From assembly GCA_910574885.1 (NCBI GenBank), contig CAJTDD010000009.1, positions 62,001 through 126,000 on the forward strand: a DNA stretch of 64,000 nt, read 5' to 3'. Position numbers and translations under genes: made by a program. Shown here piece after piece: positions 1 to 8,191 of the stretch. The notes beneath the pieces were generated by a model. That model was given only the letters and a program-made list of their open reading frames with translations. It ran no database searches and was not told the origin of the DNA. This DNA comes from Lachnospiraceae bacterium (GTDB lineage: Bacteria; Bacillota; Clostridia; Lachnospirales; Lachnospiraceae). Numbering within the stretch: the stretch's first letter is position 1; each line of letters begins with the position of its first letter.

Positions 1-933
1 ATTCAGATAATAGGAAAGTACGGAGTTTATGATATAGTTTTGGCAGTAGTGGGGCGTCTCACTTCTGTTGAGCGTGTCTTCCAAACCAGACAGCAGATGC
101 CGCGCCTCTTCCATAGAGCCGTCCTTCAGGCAGGAATTCATGACAATGGAAAAATGCCGGATATCATGGCGCAATATTTTCAGCCGCTCTTCAGTGGCAA
201 GCACATTCTTTGCCTGCTTTTCCATAGAAGCGACCTGCAGCATCAGAAGCTCCTTGTCGTGAGAAACCATCTGCAGCCGGTACTGGCGCAGAATGCTCTG
301 ATAGACCACCATATAGACCACGATGATCAGCGCCAGAAGTCCGTAAATATACACGGCGCGTATAGGTTCCCGGATATAATAAAACGGAACGTTAGCAATG
401 ACGAGAAGCAATGCACAAAAACAAAGGGGAATCAGCGACATGGTTCCCCAGCCAATATGGACGGTATGCATCAGGTTCAGGAAGGGCTTCCTCAAATACC
501 GGTATTCCAGATAAATTACGATAGAATAGACTACGGTAAGAATCAGGAAATAGATATAAGGATTGCCATTGACGGCAGAATTTATCAGAAGCACGGTCAT
601 GGCAATGATCAGGGAAAAACCAATCTGGGTCGCATAATTAAACATCGCCTGGGCAGGCGAATAAAAGTCCATTTTGTAAGCAAGCACAAAGGCGGGCAGG
701 GAAATGGTAAAAAACATAATCTTCGTAAAGAAGAAAAATCCGAATATTGAGATAATGGTCCAGGAAGACAGGCATACCCATATAAGGTATACGCTGAATA
801 TTGCCAACACTTTCCGGAGAGTATATTTGAATGTAGTCAGTGCGACCATCATCCCCAGAGTAAAGCCGGTAATCAAAAGTATCCGGATGCAATGGATAAA
901 CAGGTCATCTTCCATGAAATTCGTCAGGGTCAT
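1..933 (-). CDS. GHKL-type sensor histidine kinase, C-terminus beyond window
   Basis: The reading frame stays open from an ATG at 933 to the window edge (311 codons) and is cut before the ATPase domain. The start follows a good AGGAGG-like site and overlaps the response-regulator stop as ATGA. The first ~200 residues are hydrophobic, with about six membrane helices. A cytoplasmic stretch follows with the histidine box RHDIRHF; the likely phospho-acceptor is His256. This is the layout of Agr/VirS-like GHKL kinases, which sense an extracellular ligand and phosphorylate a LytTR regulator. Its direct partner is the gene just upstream in the same operon. The ligand cannot be told. I see no processing protease or peptide gene in the window. 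Confidence 0.88.
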   Translation of the reverse strand, partial: MTLTNFMEDDLFIHCIRILLITGFTLGMMVALTTFKYTLRKVLAIFSVYLIWVCLSSWTIISIFGFFFFTKIMFFTISLPAFVLAYKMDFYSPAQAMFNYATQIGFSLIIAMTVLLINSAVNGNPYIYFLILTVVYSIVIYLEYRYLRKPFLNLMHTVHIGWGTMSLIPLCFCALLLVIANVPFYYIREPIRAVYIYGLLALIIVVYMVVYQSILRQYRLQMVSHDKELLMLQVASMEKQAKNVLATEERLKILRHDIRHFSIVMNSCLKDGSMEEARHLLSGLEDTLNRSETPHYCQNYIINSVLSYYLN

Positions 934-1673
934 GGCTCTTTTACCTCCTGAAGCCAGTAATCAATATAGAGCTTCTGTACCTTTGCAGAAAATGAACGGG
1001 CAACGGGAACCGTATCTTTGGTAGTCAACTCAAGCGACCCGACGGTCAGCCGTTCAGAATAATCCAGGTTCACCGCAAAGGATGTGTGAGTCTTAATGAA
1101 ATTCGCATGTTCCAACACCGGCGCCAGAAACTGGTCGAATCCGGAGCGCAGATACAGGCTTTTCAAACACTGTCCGTCCGCCAGATGGAGGTAGCAGACA
1201 TGGGAGAGCAGTTCCGCATACACAATTTGATGCAGGGGAATCTGACGGAATCCCTTGGAGGTCTTGAGGACAAATACTTCATTTTTTTTCTTTCCATAAT
1301 TGCGGGCGATCTTGTCCAATACAGGAAACAAGTTGTCCCGGCAGACAGGCTTGCAGATATAGTTAAATGCATACAGGCGGAACGCATCAGGATAGTAGTC
1401 TCTGCTGGAACTCAAGTAGACAATCAGCGGTTCCCCAAGGATGCCGGACAGATGCTCCCCCAGGCTGATACCCGTCATGTCAGGCATGAGGATGTCAAGC
1501 AGGAAGACGTCGTAAGTATCCCCGCCGGAAACAGAGTCAATGAGATTGTAAGGGGAACGGAAGGTATGGATTCTAATATCCGGATGGTTCTCCTGGCAAC
1601 GCCATTCTTTAATAATTTCTGAAGTTTTCGCAAGATCCGTTCCGTCGTCGTCGCAGATGGCAAGGCGTAACAT
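930..1673 (-). CDS. LytTR-family response regulator
   Basis: A 247-residue two-component regulator. Residues 1-120 form a receiver domain with the acidic pocket ICDDD, a phospho-acceptor Asp60 in LLDILMPDMTG, and the conserved Lys in ICKPV. Residues ~135-245 form a LytTR DNA-binding domain. I place the start at the ATG at 1673, seven bases after GAGGTG, rather than at the in-frame TTG six bases upstream. It is translationally coupled to the histidine kinase. It is divergent from the membrane operon at 1895 with a ~220-bp shared control region, so it probably regulates that operon, itself, or both. The target is inference from the gene arrangement only. Confidence 0.92.
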   Translation of the reverse strand: MLRLAICDDDGTDLAKTSEIIKEWRCQENHPDIRIHTFRSPYNLIDSVSGGDTYDVFLLDILMPDMTGISLGEHLSGILGEPLIVYLSSSRDYYPDAFRLYAFNYICKPVCRDNLFPVLDKIARNYGKKKNEVFVLKTSKGFRQIPLHQIVYAELLSHVCYLHLADGQCLKSLYLRSGFDQFLAPVLEHANFIKTHTSFAVNLDYSERLTVGSLELTTKDTVPVARSFSAKVQKLYIDYWLQEVKEP

Positions 1674-1814
1674 GTGCAAGCACCTCTTTCGTAAAAAATA
1701 AGGGATAAATTTATTATAGGATTTTTAGAAAGGGAATTCCACATCATGGGATAAACTGTGAATTTTTAGGGACAAAAGACAGATTACAGACCAGCTTTTT
1801 TGGTGCAAAATCTG

Positions 1815-1850
1815 TATAATTGTTGTAAATTTCCCGAAATAGGGGAATTT
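1815..1850 (+). promoter_or_regulatory. Possible promoter -10 and dyad before membrane operon
   Basis: A TATAAT hexamer lies at 1815-1820 without a convincing -35 box, which suits an activator-dependent promoter. It is followed by an imperfect inverted repeat (AATTTCCC, six bases, GGGGAATT) at about 1827-1850. The site sits in the divergent region between the LytTR regulator and the membrane operon. I did not find a clear pair of LytTR 9-mers. Confidence 0.35.
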
Positions 1851-1894
1851 TTACTAACATAAAGCCGTAGTGCGCAAAGAGAGGAGAGTTTTTA

Positions 1895-2698
1895 GTGAAC
1901 AAAAATTTGAAAAAGAAAACGGGAGTGGAGCTTGTATTGATTACTCTGGTGGTGCTGTCCGTCGTACGGCAGTTTTTCCTTGGGAGTTACCATAACATGT
2001 TTTTGGGAATCCTGACATTGATTCTTTTTATGGTGCCACAGATGATTGAAAAGATGGTGGGAGTGACGATTCCCGCAGGCTTGAAAGGGGTAATCCTGAT
2101 TTTTATCTTTTCGGCTGAAATCCTTGGAGAAATCAATGCATTTTACATCAAGATACCAATCTGGGATACCATCCTACATACGACCAACGGATTCTTGATG
2201 GCGGCAATCGGGTTCGCCCTCATCGACCTGTTCAACAGGAGCGAGAAGTTTTCTATTAAAATGTCCCCATACTTCGTAGCGTTCGTGGCATTCTGTTTCT
2301 CTATGACGGTAGGGGTCGTATGGGAATTTTTTGAGTTCAGCATGGACTGGTTCTTCCACACAGATATGCAGAAGGACTGGATTCTGCCCACAATCAGCTC
2401 TGTAAAGCTTGACCCCTTAGGGGCAAACAACCCCATTCAGGTAACGGTAGAATCCCTTGTGGTAAACGGTGAAGAGTGGAATTTTGGCGGCTATCTCGAC
2501 ATCGGAATCGTGGACACGATGAAAGACCTGATTGTAAACTTTATAGGAGCCGTGGTATTTTCTGTCATCGGAATCATTTACCTGAAACAGAGAGGAAAGG
2601 GCAGGCTTGCATCGTCGCTGATTCCGCAAGTGAACGAGCCGCACGGCATGGAAGCAAAGAAGGAGACTATGGCTGATGGGCAAAACGGTAAGAAATAA
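1895..2698 (+). CDS. Integral membrane protein, DUF2238/YjdF-like
   Basis: A 267-residue protein starting at GTG after GAGAGGAGAG. Six or so hydrophobic segments are visible. Conserved-looking polar motifs inside the membrane part (WDTILHTTNGF, VVWEFFEF, DTMKDLIVN) match the DUF2238 family, known from the E. coli inner-membrane protein YjdF, whose function is unknown. The C-terminal ~25 residues are charged and cytoplasmic. It is the first gene of a membrane operon, and its last codons overlap the start of the ClC gene by 23 bases, so the two are probably co-translated. The operon content suggests a role in ion or acid homeostasis, but this is inference. Confidence 0.72.
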   Translation: MNKNLKKKTGVELVLITLVVLSVVRQFFLGSYHNMFLGILTLILFMVPQMIEKMVGVTIPAGLKGVILIFIFSAEILGEINAFYIKIPIWDTILHTTNGFLMAAIGFALIDLFNRSEKFSIKMSPYFVAFVAFCFSMTVGVVWEFFEFSMDWFFHTDMQKDWILPTISSVKLDPLGANNPIQVTVESLVVNGEEWNFGGYLDIGIVDTMKDLIVNFIGAVVFSVIGIIYLKQRGKGRLASSLIPQVNEPHGMEAKKETMADGQNGKK

Positions 2699-3941
2699 TT
2701 TATATCTGATTTTATTCTGCTGTATCATCGGAGCCGTGGCGGGAGGCGTGATATGGGCGTTCCTGAAAGTCATGTCCCTTGGAATCCATTTCCTGTGGGA
2801 GTGGCTGCCTTCCCGATACTCTATCCCCTGTTACACGCTGATTGTGTGTACGCTGGGGGCGGCGTTCATCGGGTGTTTTCGGCGGAAGTTCGGGGACTAC
2901 CCCGAAGAGCTTGATACGGTAATGGGAAAGGTGAAGGAGGAGAAGACCTTCGACTATTCCAATATGCCGGTGCTTCTGTTAAGCGCCTTGTTCCCACTCT
3001 TGCTGGGCAGCAGTATCGGCCCTGAGGCGGGGCTTACAGGGGTAATCGTCGGGTTGTGCTATTGGATTGGAGATAATCTTTCCTTTGCCCGTCAGAATGC
3101 GAAGGAATACTCTCAGGTAGGCGTGGCAGTGACCCTTGGCGTCCTGTTCCGCTCGCCCTTATTCGGTGTATTTGCTGTGGAGGAAGAGAACCGGGACAAG
3201 GAAATCATCAAGCTTCCGGGGACGCTGAAATTATTCTTGTACGGACTTGCCGCAGCGGCAGGAACCGGATGTTATATGCTGCTGTCAGCGATATTCGGCT
3301 CTGGACTTGGCGCGCTGCCATCTTTCCCGGAAATGCAGCCCAAGATATGGGATTACTTGATGTTGGCAGTGTATATCCTGCTTGGCTGTGTGCTGGCGAA
3401 GTTCTATTTCCTCACACATACAGCGGCAGAGAAGGCGTTGTCAACCCTTCCGGCCATTATTAGGGAAACGGCGGGAGGGCTGTGCCTTGGAGCCATGGGG
3501 ATGCTGATGCCGGTACTGATGTTTTCCGGTGAGGAGGCAATGGGGGAACTGGTGGCAGACTGTGAGATGTATGCGCCGCTCATCCTTGCCGCGATTGCAT
3601 TCCTGAAAGTGCTGCTGACCAATATCTGTATTCAGTCCGGGCTGAAAGGAGGACATTTCTTCCCAATCATATTTGCGGGAGTATGCCTTGGCTATTCCGC
3701 AGGGGCTTTGGCCTTTGGCTATAGCGGGGGGCATATGACATTTGCAGCGGCGGCTGTGACGGCGGCGCTGCTTGGCGGTATCATGAGGAAACCGCTGGCT
3801 GTGACCGTGCTGCTGTTTTTGTGTTTCCCGGTTAGGTTGTTTTTGTGGATTTTCCTTGCGGCAGCGGCAGGGAATATGTTCTGTTCAAAGATGGAGAGCA
3901 AGAAAGATTTTTCTACACTGATAAAAAGTGATGAAAAATAA
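2676..3941 (+). CDS. ClC-family chloride channel/transporter
   Basis: A 421-residue polytopic membrane protein with ClC hallmarks. GSSIGPEAGL near residue 110 replaces the GREGP signature and keeps its glutamate, the expected gating/proton Glu. GGHFFPIIFAG near residue 325 corresponds to the GxFxP motif. The length fits the short prokaryotic ClC proteins without CBS domains. It overlaps the upstream gene and uses an AAGGAG site about ten bases before ATG. ClC proteins carry chloride or exchange Cl-/H+, and some export fluoride. The GPEAG variant means the ion cannot be assigned from sequence. Its neighbours (HdeD-like, K+ channel) suggest pH or charge balance. Confidence 0.85.
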   Translation: MGKTVRNNLYLILFCCIIGAVAGGVIWAFLKVMSLGIHFLWEWLPSRYSIPCYTLIVCTLGAAFIGCFRRKFGDYPEELDTVMGKVKEEKTFDYSNMPVLLLSALFPLLLGSSIGPEAGLTGVIVGLCYWIGDNLSFARQNAKEYSQVGVAVTLGVLFRSPLFGVFAVEEENRDKEIIKLPGTLKLFLYGLAAAAGTGCYMLLSAIFGSGLGALPSFPEMQPKIWDYLMLAVYILLGCVLAKFYFLTHTAAEKALSTLPAIIRETAGGLCLGAMGMLMPVLMFSGEEAMGELVADCEMYAPLILAAIAFLKVLLTNICIQSGLKGGHFFPIIFAGVCLGYSAGALAFGYSGGHMTFAAAAVTAALLGGIMRKPLAVTVLLFLCFPVRLFLWIFLAAAAGNMFCSKMESKKDFSTLIKSDEK

Positions 3942-4014
3942 ATGACGGCTGCACAATGCGGGAAGATCCGTCGTGCAGTGAGAAAAAATTACAGAATCAG
4001 GAGGAGATTTATTT

Positions 4015-4533
4015 ATGAAGGTATTTTCCATTGTATTTGGGGTATTGATCGCCATTTGCGGGCTATCCTGCATGTTTACCCCGCTAATCACATTTTTGGA
4101 GGCAGGCTATTTTCTTGTAATCTTGCTGTTTGTCTATGGGACTGTGGGAATCATCCGGTCAGTTTCCAATAAGACGTACGGGCTGGATTTCGTGTTTGAT
4201 ATCCTTAGTATCATTCTTGGCATCGTAATTCTGGTGGTGCCGGGGCTGAAGCTGATGACAGACGGCATGTTGATTTACCTTATGGCGTTCTGGTTCATGC
4301 TGCAAGGCGTAATCAATATCTTCCAGGCCTTCCGCCAGAAGAAGGTGACAAAAGGGCTTGGCTGGGTATGGACGCTGACCCTTGGAATCCTTGGGCTGTT
4401 AGTGGGAATCTATTCCGTGGTACATCCGATGCTGCTGGCGCTGACCTTTGGTATTCTCGTAGGGGTATATTTTATCGAGAGCGGTATCAGCATGATTGTG
4501 ATGGCCCAGTACATGACGGCGGACGATGAATAG
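4015..4533 (+). CDS. HdeD-like (DUF308) membrane protein
   Basis: A 172-residue protein composed almost entirely of six membrane helices with short loops. It shows the two-fold repeated helix pattern and Gly-rich turns (LTLGILGLLVGIYSVVHP) of the HdeD/DUF308 family. E. coli HdeD is linked to acid resistance at high cell density, but the molecular activity is unknown. The gene follows the ClC gene by ~70 bases, with an AGGAGA site before ATG. Together with the ClC and K+ channel genes it suggests an acid or ionic stress operon. Family assignment is fairly firm; function is inference. Confidence 0.8.
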   Translation: MKVFSIVFGVLIAICGLSCMFTPLITFLEAGYFLVILLFVYGTVGIIRSVSNKTYGLDFVFDILSIILGIVILVVPGLKLMTDGMLIYLMAFWFMLQGVINIFQAFRQKKVTKGLGWVWTLTLGILGLLVGIYSVVHPMLLALTFGILVGVYFIESGISMIVMAQYMTADDE

Positions 4534-4578
4534 GGCAGGCATGGATACAGGCCTGTATGAGGGGACGGTCTTTGGAAA

Positions 4579-5007
4579 ATGAAGGCATGGAAACGTTGCT
4601 ACTATGTCCTGAAACGTACGGGGACTTTGAAGATCTTCATTAGTTTCCTGATGTTCCTGTGCGGCGCGGCCGCGGTACTGACTGTGTTAGAGCCTGGAAT
4701 CAATACTCTGGGCGACGGGCTGTGGTACTGCTTCGTTGCCTCTACTACCATAGGTTTCGGTGATATCTGCGCCGTCACAAGGGGCGGCCGGATCGTCACC
4801 GTACTCGTGGCTGCATACGGAATTCTCATGACGGCAATGGTCCCGGGAGTCGTCGTGAGCTATTATATGGAGTATCTGAAAGTAAGGGAGAAGGAGACGA
4901 TTTCCGTCTTCCTGGAAAAGTTGGAGATGCTGCCGGAGCTTTCGGAAGAGGAGCTTAGGGAGCTGTCCCGGAGGATACGGGAATTCGGGCATAAAAAGCA
5001 GGATTAG
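4579..5007 (+). CDS. Two-TM potassium channel (ion_trans_2 type)
   Basis: A 142-residue protein with a first membrane helix (~18-40), a pore loop, a second helix (~75-98) and a charged C-terminal tail. The pore loop contains STTIGFGD, a variant of the potassium selectivity filter TVGYGD. The tail (~50 residues rich in Glu/Lys/Arg) may be a coiled-coil tetramerisation segment. There is no RCK/TrkA-N domain. It is the last gene of the membrane operon. The Phe in place of Tyr in the filter occurs in some K+ channels. The ribosome binding site before ATG 4579 is weak. Confidence 0.85.
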   Translation: MKAWKRCYYVLKRTGTLKIFISFLMFLCGAAAVLTVLEPGINTLGDGLWYCFVASTTIGFGDICAVTRGGRIVTVLVAAYGILMTAMVPGVVVSYYMEYLKVREKETISVFLEKLEMLPELSEEELRELSRRIREFGHKKQD

Positions 5008-5117
5008 GAGATCTGGGCATAAAAGAGCTGTTCCGGAGGATACTTGCGTATCGGAGAGGTCTGCGGTCTGACTTGGCAGGATTTTAATGAATGGGAGAAT
5101 AGGTGAGGATTTAGGTC

Positions 5118-5147
5118 TTGAAGGGAAAATCAGGGATGTGGTAGAAT
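5118..5147 (+). promoter_or_regulatory. Sigma-70-type promoter, TTGAAG-N18-TAGAAT
   Basis: TTGAAG at 5118-5123 and TAGAAT at 5142-5147 are separated by 18 bases and lie 45 bases before the start of the AAA/nuclease gene. The spacing and boxes are near consensus. The 110 bases before it contain a decayed partial duplication of the K+ channel gene's 3' end. Confidence 0.5.
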
Positions 5148-5192
5148 ATGAACGGTAATGGAGTTTGTAAATCCTTTGAAAGGAGACCGAAA

Positions 5193-6779
5193 ATGGGCAT
5201 TTATGTTAATCCTGGGAATCAGGCATTCAAACGGATCGACGGTTCAAATTATGTAGACAAGACAGGAATGATACAGCTGATAAATGAAAGAATTGGCAGA
5301 GACGATAGTCTTGTATGTATTAGCAGGCCTCGTCGTTTTGGAAAATCCTATGCAGCAAAAATGCTGGCGGCTTACTACGATTGTTCATGTGACTCTCATG
5401 AGCTGTTCGATAAAAAGAGAATTGCTCGTTCAAAATCCTATTCTGCTCATCTGAATCGATACAACGTGATTTATTTGGAGATTACCAGTTTTATTTCAGA
5501 GGCTAAGATTTTACGGAAGCCGTTAATAGAGGTTCCGGGGATGATCATGGAGGCAATTCATGACGACTTGCTGAGGATATGCCCTGATTTGCCAAAACTA
5601 AGAACAGTAAATGATGAACTATTGCACTGTGCAGAGAGACCGGACGGAAAACAGTTTATTTTTATCATAGACGAATGGGATGCAGTGATTCGTGAGACGA
5701 AGGATGGAGAGGAGGCACAACAGGTATATTTGGATCTACTCAGGGGATGGTTTAAGAATGGGACCTTCACGCCGAAAGCTGTGGCGGCAGCTTACATGAC
5801 AGGAATCCTGCCGATAAAAAAGGACGGGAAACAATCTGCGATTTCAGAATTTGACGAGTACTCTATGCTCGATCCATTTGATTTTGCAGAGTATGTGGGA
5901 TTTACAGAAAAAGAGGTGATGGAGCGATGCGCGGAAAAAGGCATGGACTACGGACAAATCAAGAAATGGTACGATGGGTATGAATTTCCTGCGGTCGGAG
6001 CTGTGTACAACCCATTTTCTGTTATGAGTGCCTTGAGAACAGGCAAATGCCGTTCATATTGGAGAAGAACATCGGCAGCGGAATCATTGAAGCGTTATAT
6101 TAACATGGATTTTGAAGGCTTGCAAGCTATGGTCGCCCGCCTGATTGCCGGAGAAAAGATTCAGGTCAGCGCTGACAGTTTCCAGAATGATTTCGAGACT
6201 TTTGGAAGTGCGGACGATGTACTTACATTACTGATCCATTTGGGATATCTGACTTATCAAGAAGAGGAACAGTCTGTTCGGATACCGAATGAAGAAGTTC
6301 GGATAGAGTTTGAACATTTCCTTTCCCAAAAGAGTGTAAATACAGGATGGATAACGCTTATCAAGCGTTCGCAGAAACTGTTGGACGACACGATTGCGTG
6401 TAATGGCACTGCTGTAGCGGCTGCTTTGGAAGAAATCAGAGGAGAACACTATGCGCCGCAGTACTATAACGATGAACAAGCATTGAGGGCTGTCATTAAG
6501 TATGCGTATCTTGCGGCATTTGGACAGTATGTAAAGATTGAAGAGATGCCGTCGGGCAAGGGAATTGCGGATATCGTTTTCATCCCTGTTCCATTGTCAG
6601 GATTTCCGGCAATGGTAATCGAGTTGAAATGGAACAGGACGCCGGGAGGCGCCATTGCGCAGATCAAGAGAAAAAAATACACGGCAGTATTGAAACCATT
6701 TGCCGGAAATATACTGCTTGTTGGCATTAACTATAACGAGAAAACAGGCAGGCATAGTTGTCTTATTGAGAAAGCATAA
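5193..6779 (+). CDS. AAA-ATPase-like protein with C-terminal PD-(D/E)XK domain (DUF1703 type)
   Basis: A 528-residue protein. I choose the ATG at 5193, preceded by AAAGGAGACC, over an upstream ATG at 5148. The N-terminal part has the family's opening (YVDKTGMI) and a modified Walker A, SRPRRFGKSYAAKM, at ~38-51, followed by a Walker B-like FIIDEWD. The middle shows KWYDGYEF. The C-terminus has GIADIVFIP then MVIELKWN, the D...ExK core of a restriction-like nuclease fold. Members are abundant in gut Firmicutes and Bacteroidota and often occur in many copies, but their function is not established. It is a single gene with its own promoter. A distant paralog lies at 58441-60120. Confidence 0.85.
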   Translation: MGIYVNPGNQAFKRIDGSNYVDKTGMIQLINERIGRDDSLVCISRPRRFGKSYAAKMLAAYYDCSCDSHELFDKKRIARSKSYSAHLNRYNVIYLEITSFISEAKILRKPLIEVPGMIMEAIHDDLLRICPDLPKLRTVNDELLHCAERPDGKQFIFIIDEWDAVIRETKDGEEAQQVYLDLLRGWFKNGTFTPKAVAAAYMTGILPIKKDGKQSAISEFDEYSMLDPFDFAEYVGFTEKEVMERCAEKGMDYGQIKKWYDGYEFPAVGAVYNPFSVMSALRTGKCRSYWRRTSAAESLKRYINMDFEGLQAMVARLIAGEKIQVSADSFQNDFETFGSADDVLTLLIHLGYLTYQEEEQSVRIPNEEVRIEFEHFLSQKSVNTGWITLIKRSQKLLDDTIACNGTAVAAALEEIRGEHYAPQYYNDEQALRAVIKYAYLAAFGQYVKIEEMPSGKGIADIVFIPVPLSGFPAMVIELKWNRTPGGAIAQIKRKKYTAVLKPFAGNILLVGINYNEKTGRHSCLIEKA

Positions 6780-6811
6780 TGTCCTGAATGATACGATTTG
6801 AGAGAAACAAT

Positions 6812-6854
6812 AGAAGGGAGAAGGGTTGACTGGATAGTCGTCCTTCTCCTTTCT
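6812..6854. terminator. Bidirectional hairpin between convergent genes
   Basis: A 13-bp stem (AGAAGGGAGAAGG paired with CCTTCTCCTTTCT, one mismatch) encloses a smaller GACT/AGTC stem. It lies between the AAA/nuclease gene and the leftward MFS gene. The T-run is poor on the + strand and better on the - strand, so termination of the MFS transcript is the more likely role. Confidence 0.5.
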
Positions 6855-6884
6855 GGCATTGGAACAACGGCAAGCTGACTGCGA

Positions 6885-8075
6885 TTACCAGTTTTTCTGT
6901 TCGGATGAACCGGATACTTTCGGCAGCATTTTTTCATGCATAGCGACCATAAGAGACAATATTGCCAGTAAATAGACCGGGAACAGGGAAACACTGATAT
7001 GGTTCGCAATAAATCCGAAGATCGGCGGCATAAAACAAGTCCCCATATAAGCAGATGCCATTTGTACGCCGATCATGGCCTGCGATCTGTCTGCTCCAAA
7101 ATGTTCCGGCGTGGAATGTATGATGGAAGGGTAGACCGGGGCACAGCCCAGCCCCACAAAAATTAGGCCAGGCAGTGCGGTCATGCTGCCAAATGGCAAA
7201 AGCAAAAGCACAATGCCGAACAACATAAAGCCCTGCCCAAGTCGGATCATCTGCGTATCATTTAATTTCATTGTCAAAAATCCACTGAAAGCCCTGCCCG
7301 CGGTAATCCCGATAAAGAACAGGCTTGCAAATCCTGCGGCGGTTTCTGCCGACAATCCACGGCGAAGCACAAGATAACTGCTTGCCCATAAGCCGGCTGT
7401 CTGTTCGAGTGCGCAATAGCAGAAAAATGTAATCATGACCTCTTTTGCTCCCGGAATTTTGACAATTTGGCGTAAAGACAGCGGTTTGCTTTGCGTCTCC
7501 CCGTCGGTCTGCCCTGTATCATTTGCGTCCTGCTTTTTCCATAATGGCAGACTGAATATCAAGATAGCGGTCAATACAATTTGGAGAATGGCAATATAGC
7601 GATACCCCATATTCCAATTCCGCCCTCCGGCGAGTGCAAGGCCCATGATATAAGGGCCAAGTGAAGCGCCGACTCCCCACATACAGTGGAGCCAGCTCAT
7701 ATGTCTGCTTGCATAGTGGAGTGCGACATAATTATTCAAAGAAGCGTCCACACTTCCGGCGCCAAGTCCATAAGGGACGGCCCACAAGCATAATGCGGCA
7801 TAGGAATGGGTAATTGAAAATCCAAACAGTGCAACAGCAGTCATTAGCACACTGGAAGCGGTAACTTTCCCTGTCCCGAATCTTTTTGTCAATCTGTCGC
7901 TTTGCAGGCTGGAAACAATCGTCCCGACAGCGATGATCATAGAAATCCCGCCCGCATAGGAAACGGGTACGGAAAACTCCCGATACATGGTCGGCCATGC
8001 GGAACCTAATAAGGAATCTGGAAGTCCCAGACTGATAAAAGCAAGATAAATAATGACCAATAATAACTGAAACAT
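6885..8075 (-). CDS. MFS transporter
   Basis: A 396-residue, 12-helix transporter. The start at 8075 (MFQLLLVIIYL) is fixed by CAGGAGG nine bases upstream; the frame remains open further upstream without another such site. The N-terminal helix carries GLPDSLLGSAWPTM. A basic loop, SDRLTKRFGTGKV, after helix 2 corresponds to MFS motif A, and helix 5 has a Gly/Pro-rich motif. The family resembles putative sugar or multidrug permeases, and the substrate cannot be assigned. It is divergent from the AraC regulator at 8192 and probably controlled by it. Confidence 0.85.
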   Translation of the reverse strand: MFQLLLVIIYLAFISLGLPDSLLGSAWPTMYREFSVPVSYAGGISMIIAVGTIVSSLQSDRLTKRFGTGKVTASSVLMTAVALFGFSITHSYAALCLWAVPYGLGAGSVDASLNNYVALHYASRHMSWLHCMWGVGASLGPYIMGLALAGGRNWNMGYRYIAILQIVLTAILIFSLPLWKKQDANDTGQTDGETQSKPLSLRQIVKIPGAKEVMITFFCYCALEQTAGLWASSYLVLRRGLSAETAAGFASLFFIGITAGRAFSGFLTMKLNDTQMIRLGQGFMLFGIVLLLLPFGSMTALPGLIFVGLGCAPVYPSIIHSTPEHFGADRSQAMIGVQMASAYMGTCFMPPIFGFIANHISVSLFPVYLLAILSLMVAMHEKMLPKVSGSSEQKNW

Positions 8076-8126
8076 CTTATCATCCTCCTGTATTTTCTTT
8101 ATGAAAAGAATACCGTCAAATAGCGC

Positions 8127-8155
8127 TTGATACAATACATTTTCAGACGTATAAT
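8127..8155 (+). promoter_or_regulatory. Promoter TTGATA-N17-TATAAT for the AraC gene
   Basis: TTGATA at 8127-8132 and a perfect TATAAT at 8150-8155 are separated by 17 bases, 36 bases before the AraC start. The divergent MFS gene begins 50 bases on the other side, so regulation of both from this site is plausible. Confidence 0.7.
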
Positions 8156-8191
8156 ATAAAAAAACCGCCAAACAGAAAGAAAGGAATAAGT

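Noticed and set aside
40-750. Long + strand open frame opposite the histidine kinase
   Set aside because: It lies antisense to the kinase frame, which has membrane helices, a histidine box and a good ribosome binding site. The + frame has no recognisable domain.
1086-1622. 178-codon + strand frame opposite the LytTR gene
   Set aside because: It is a shadow of the clearly recognisable response regulator on the other strand.
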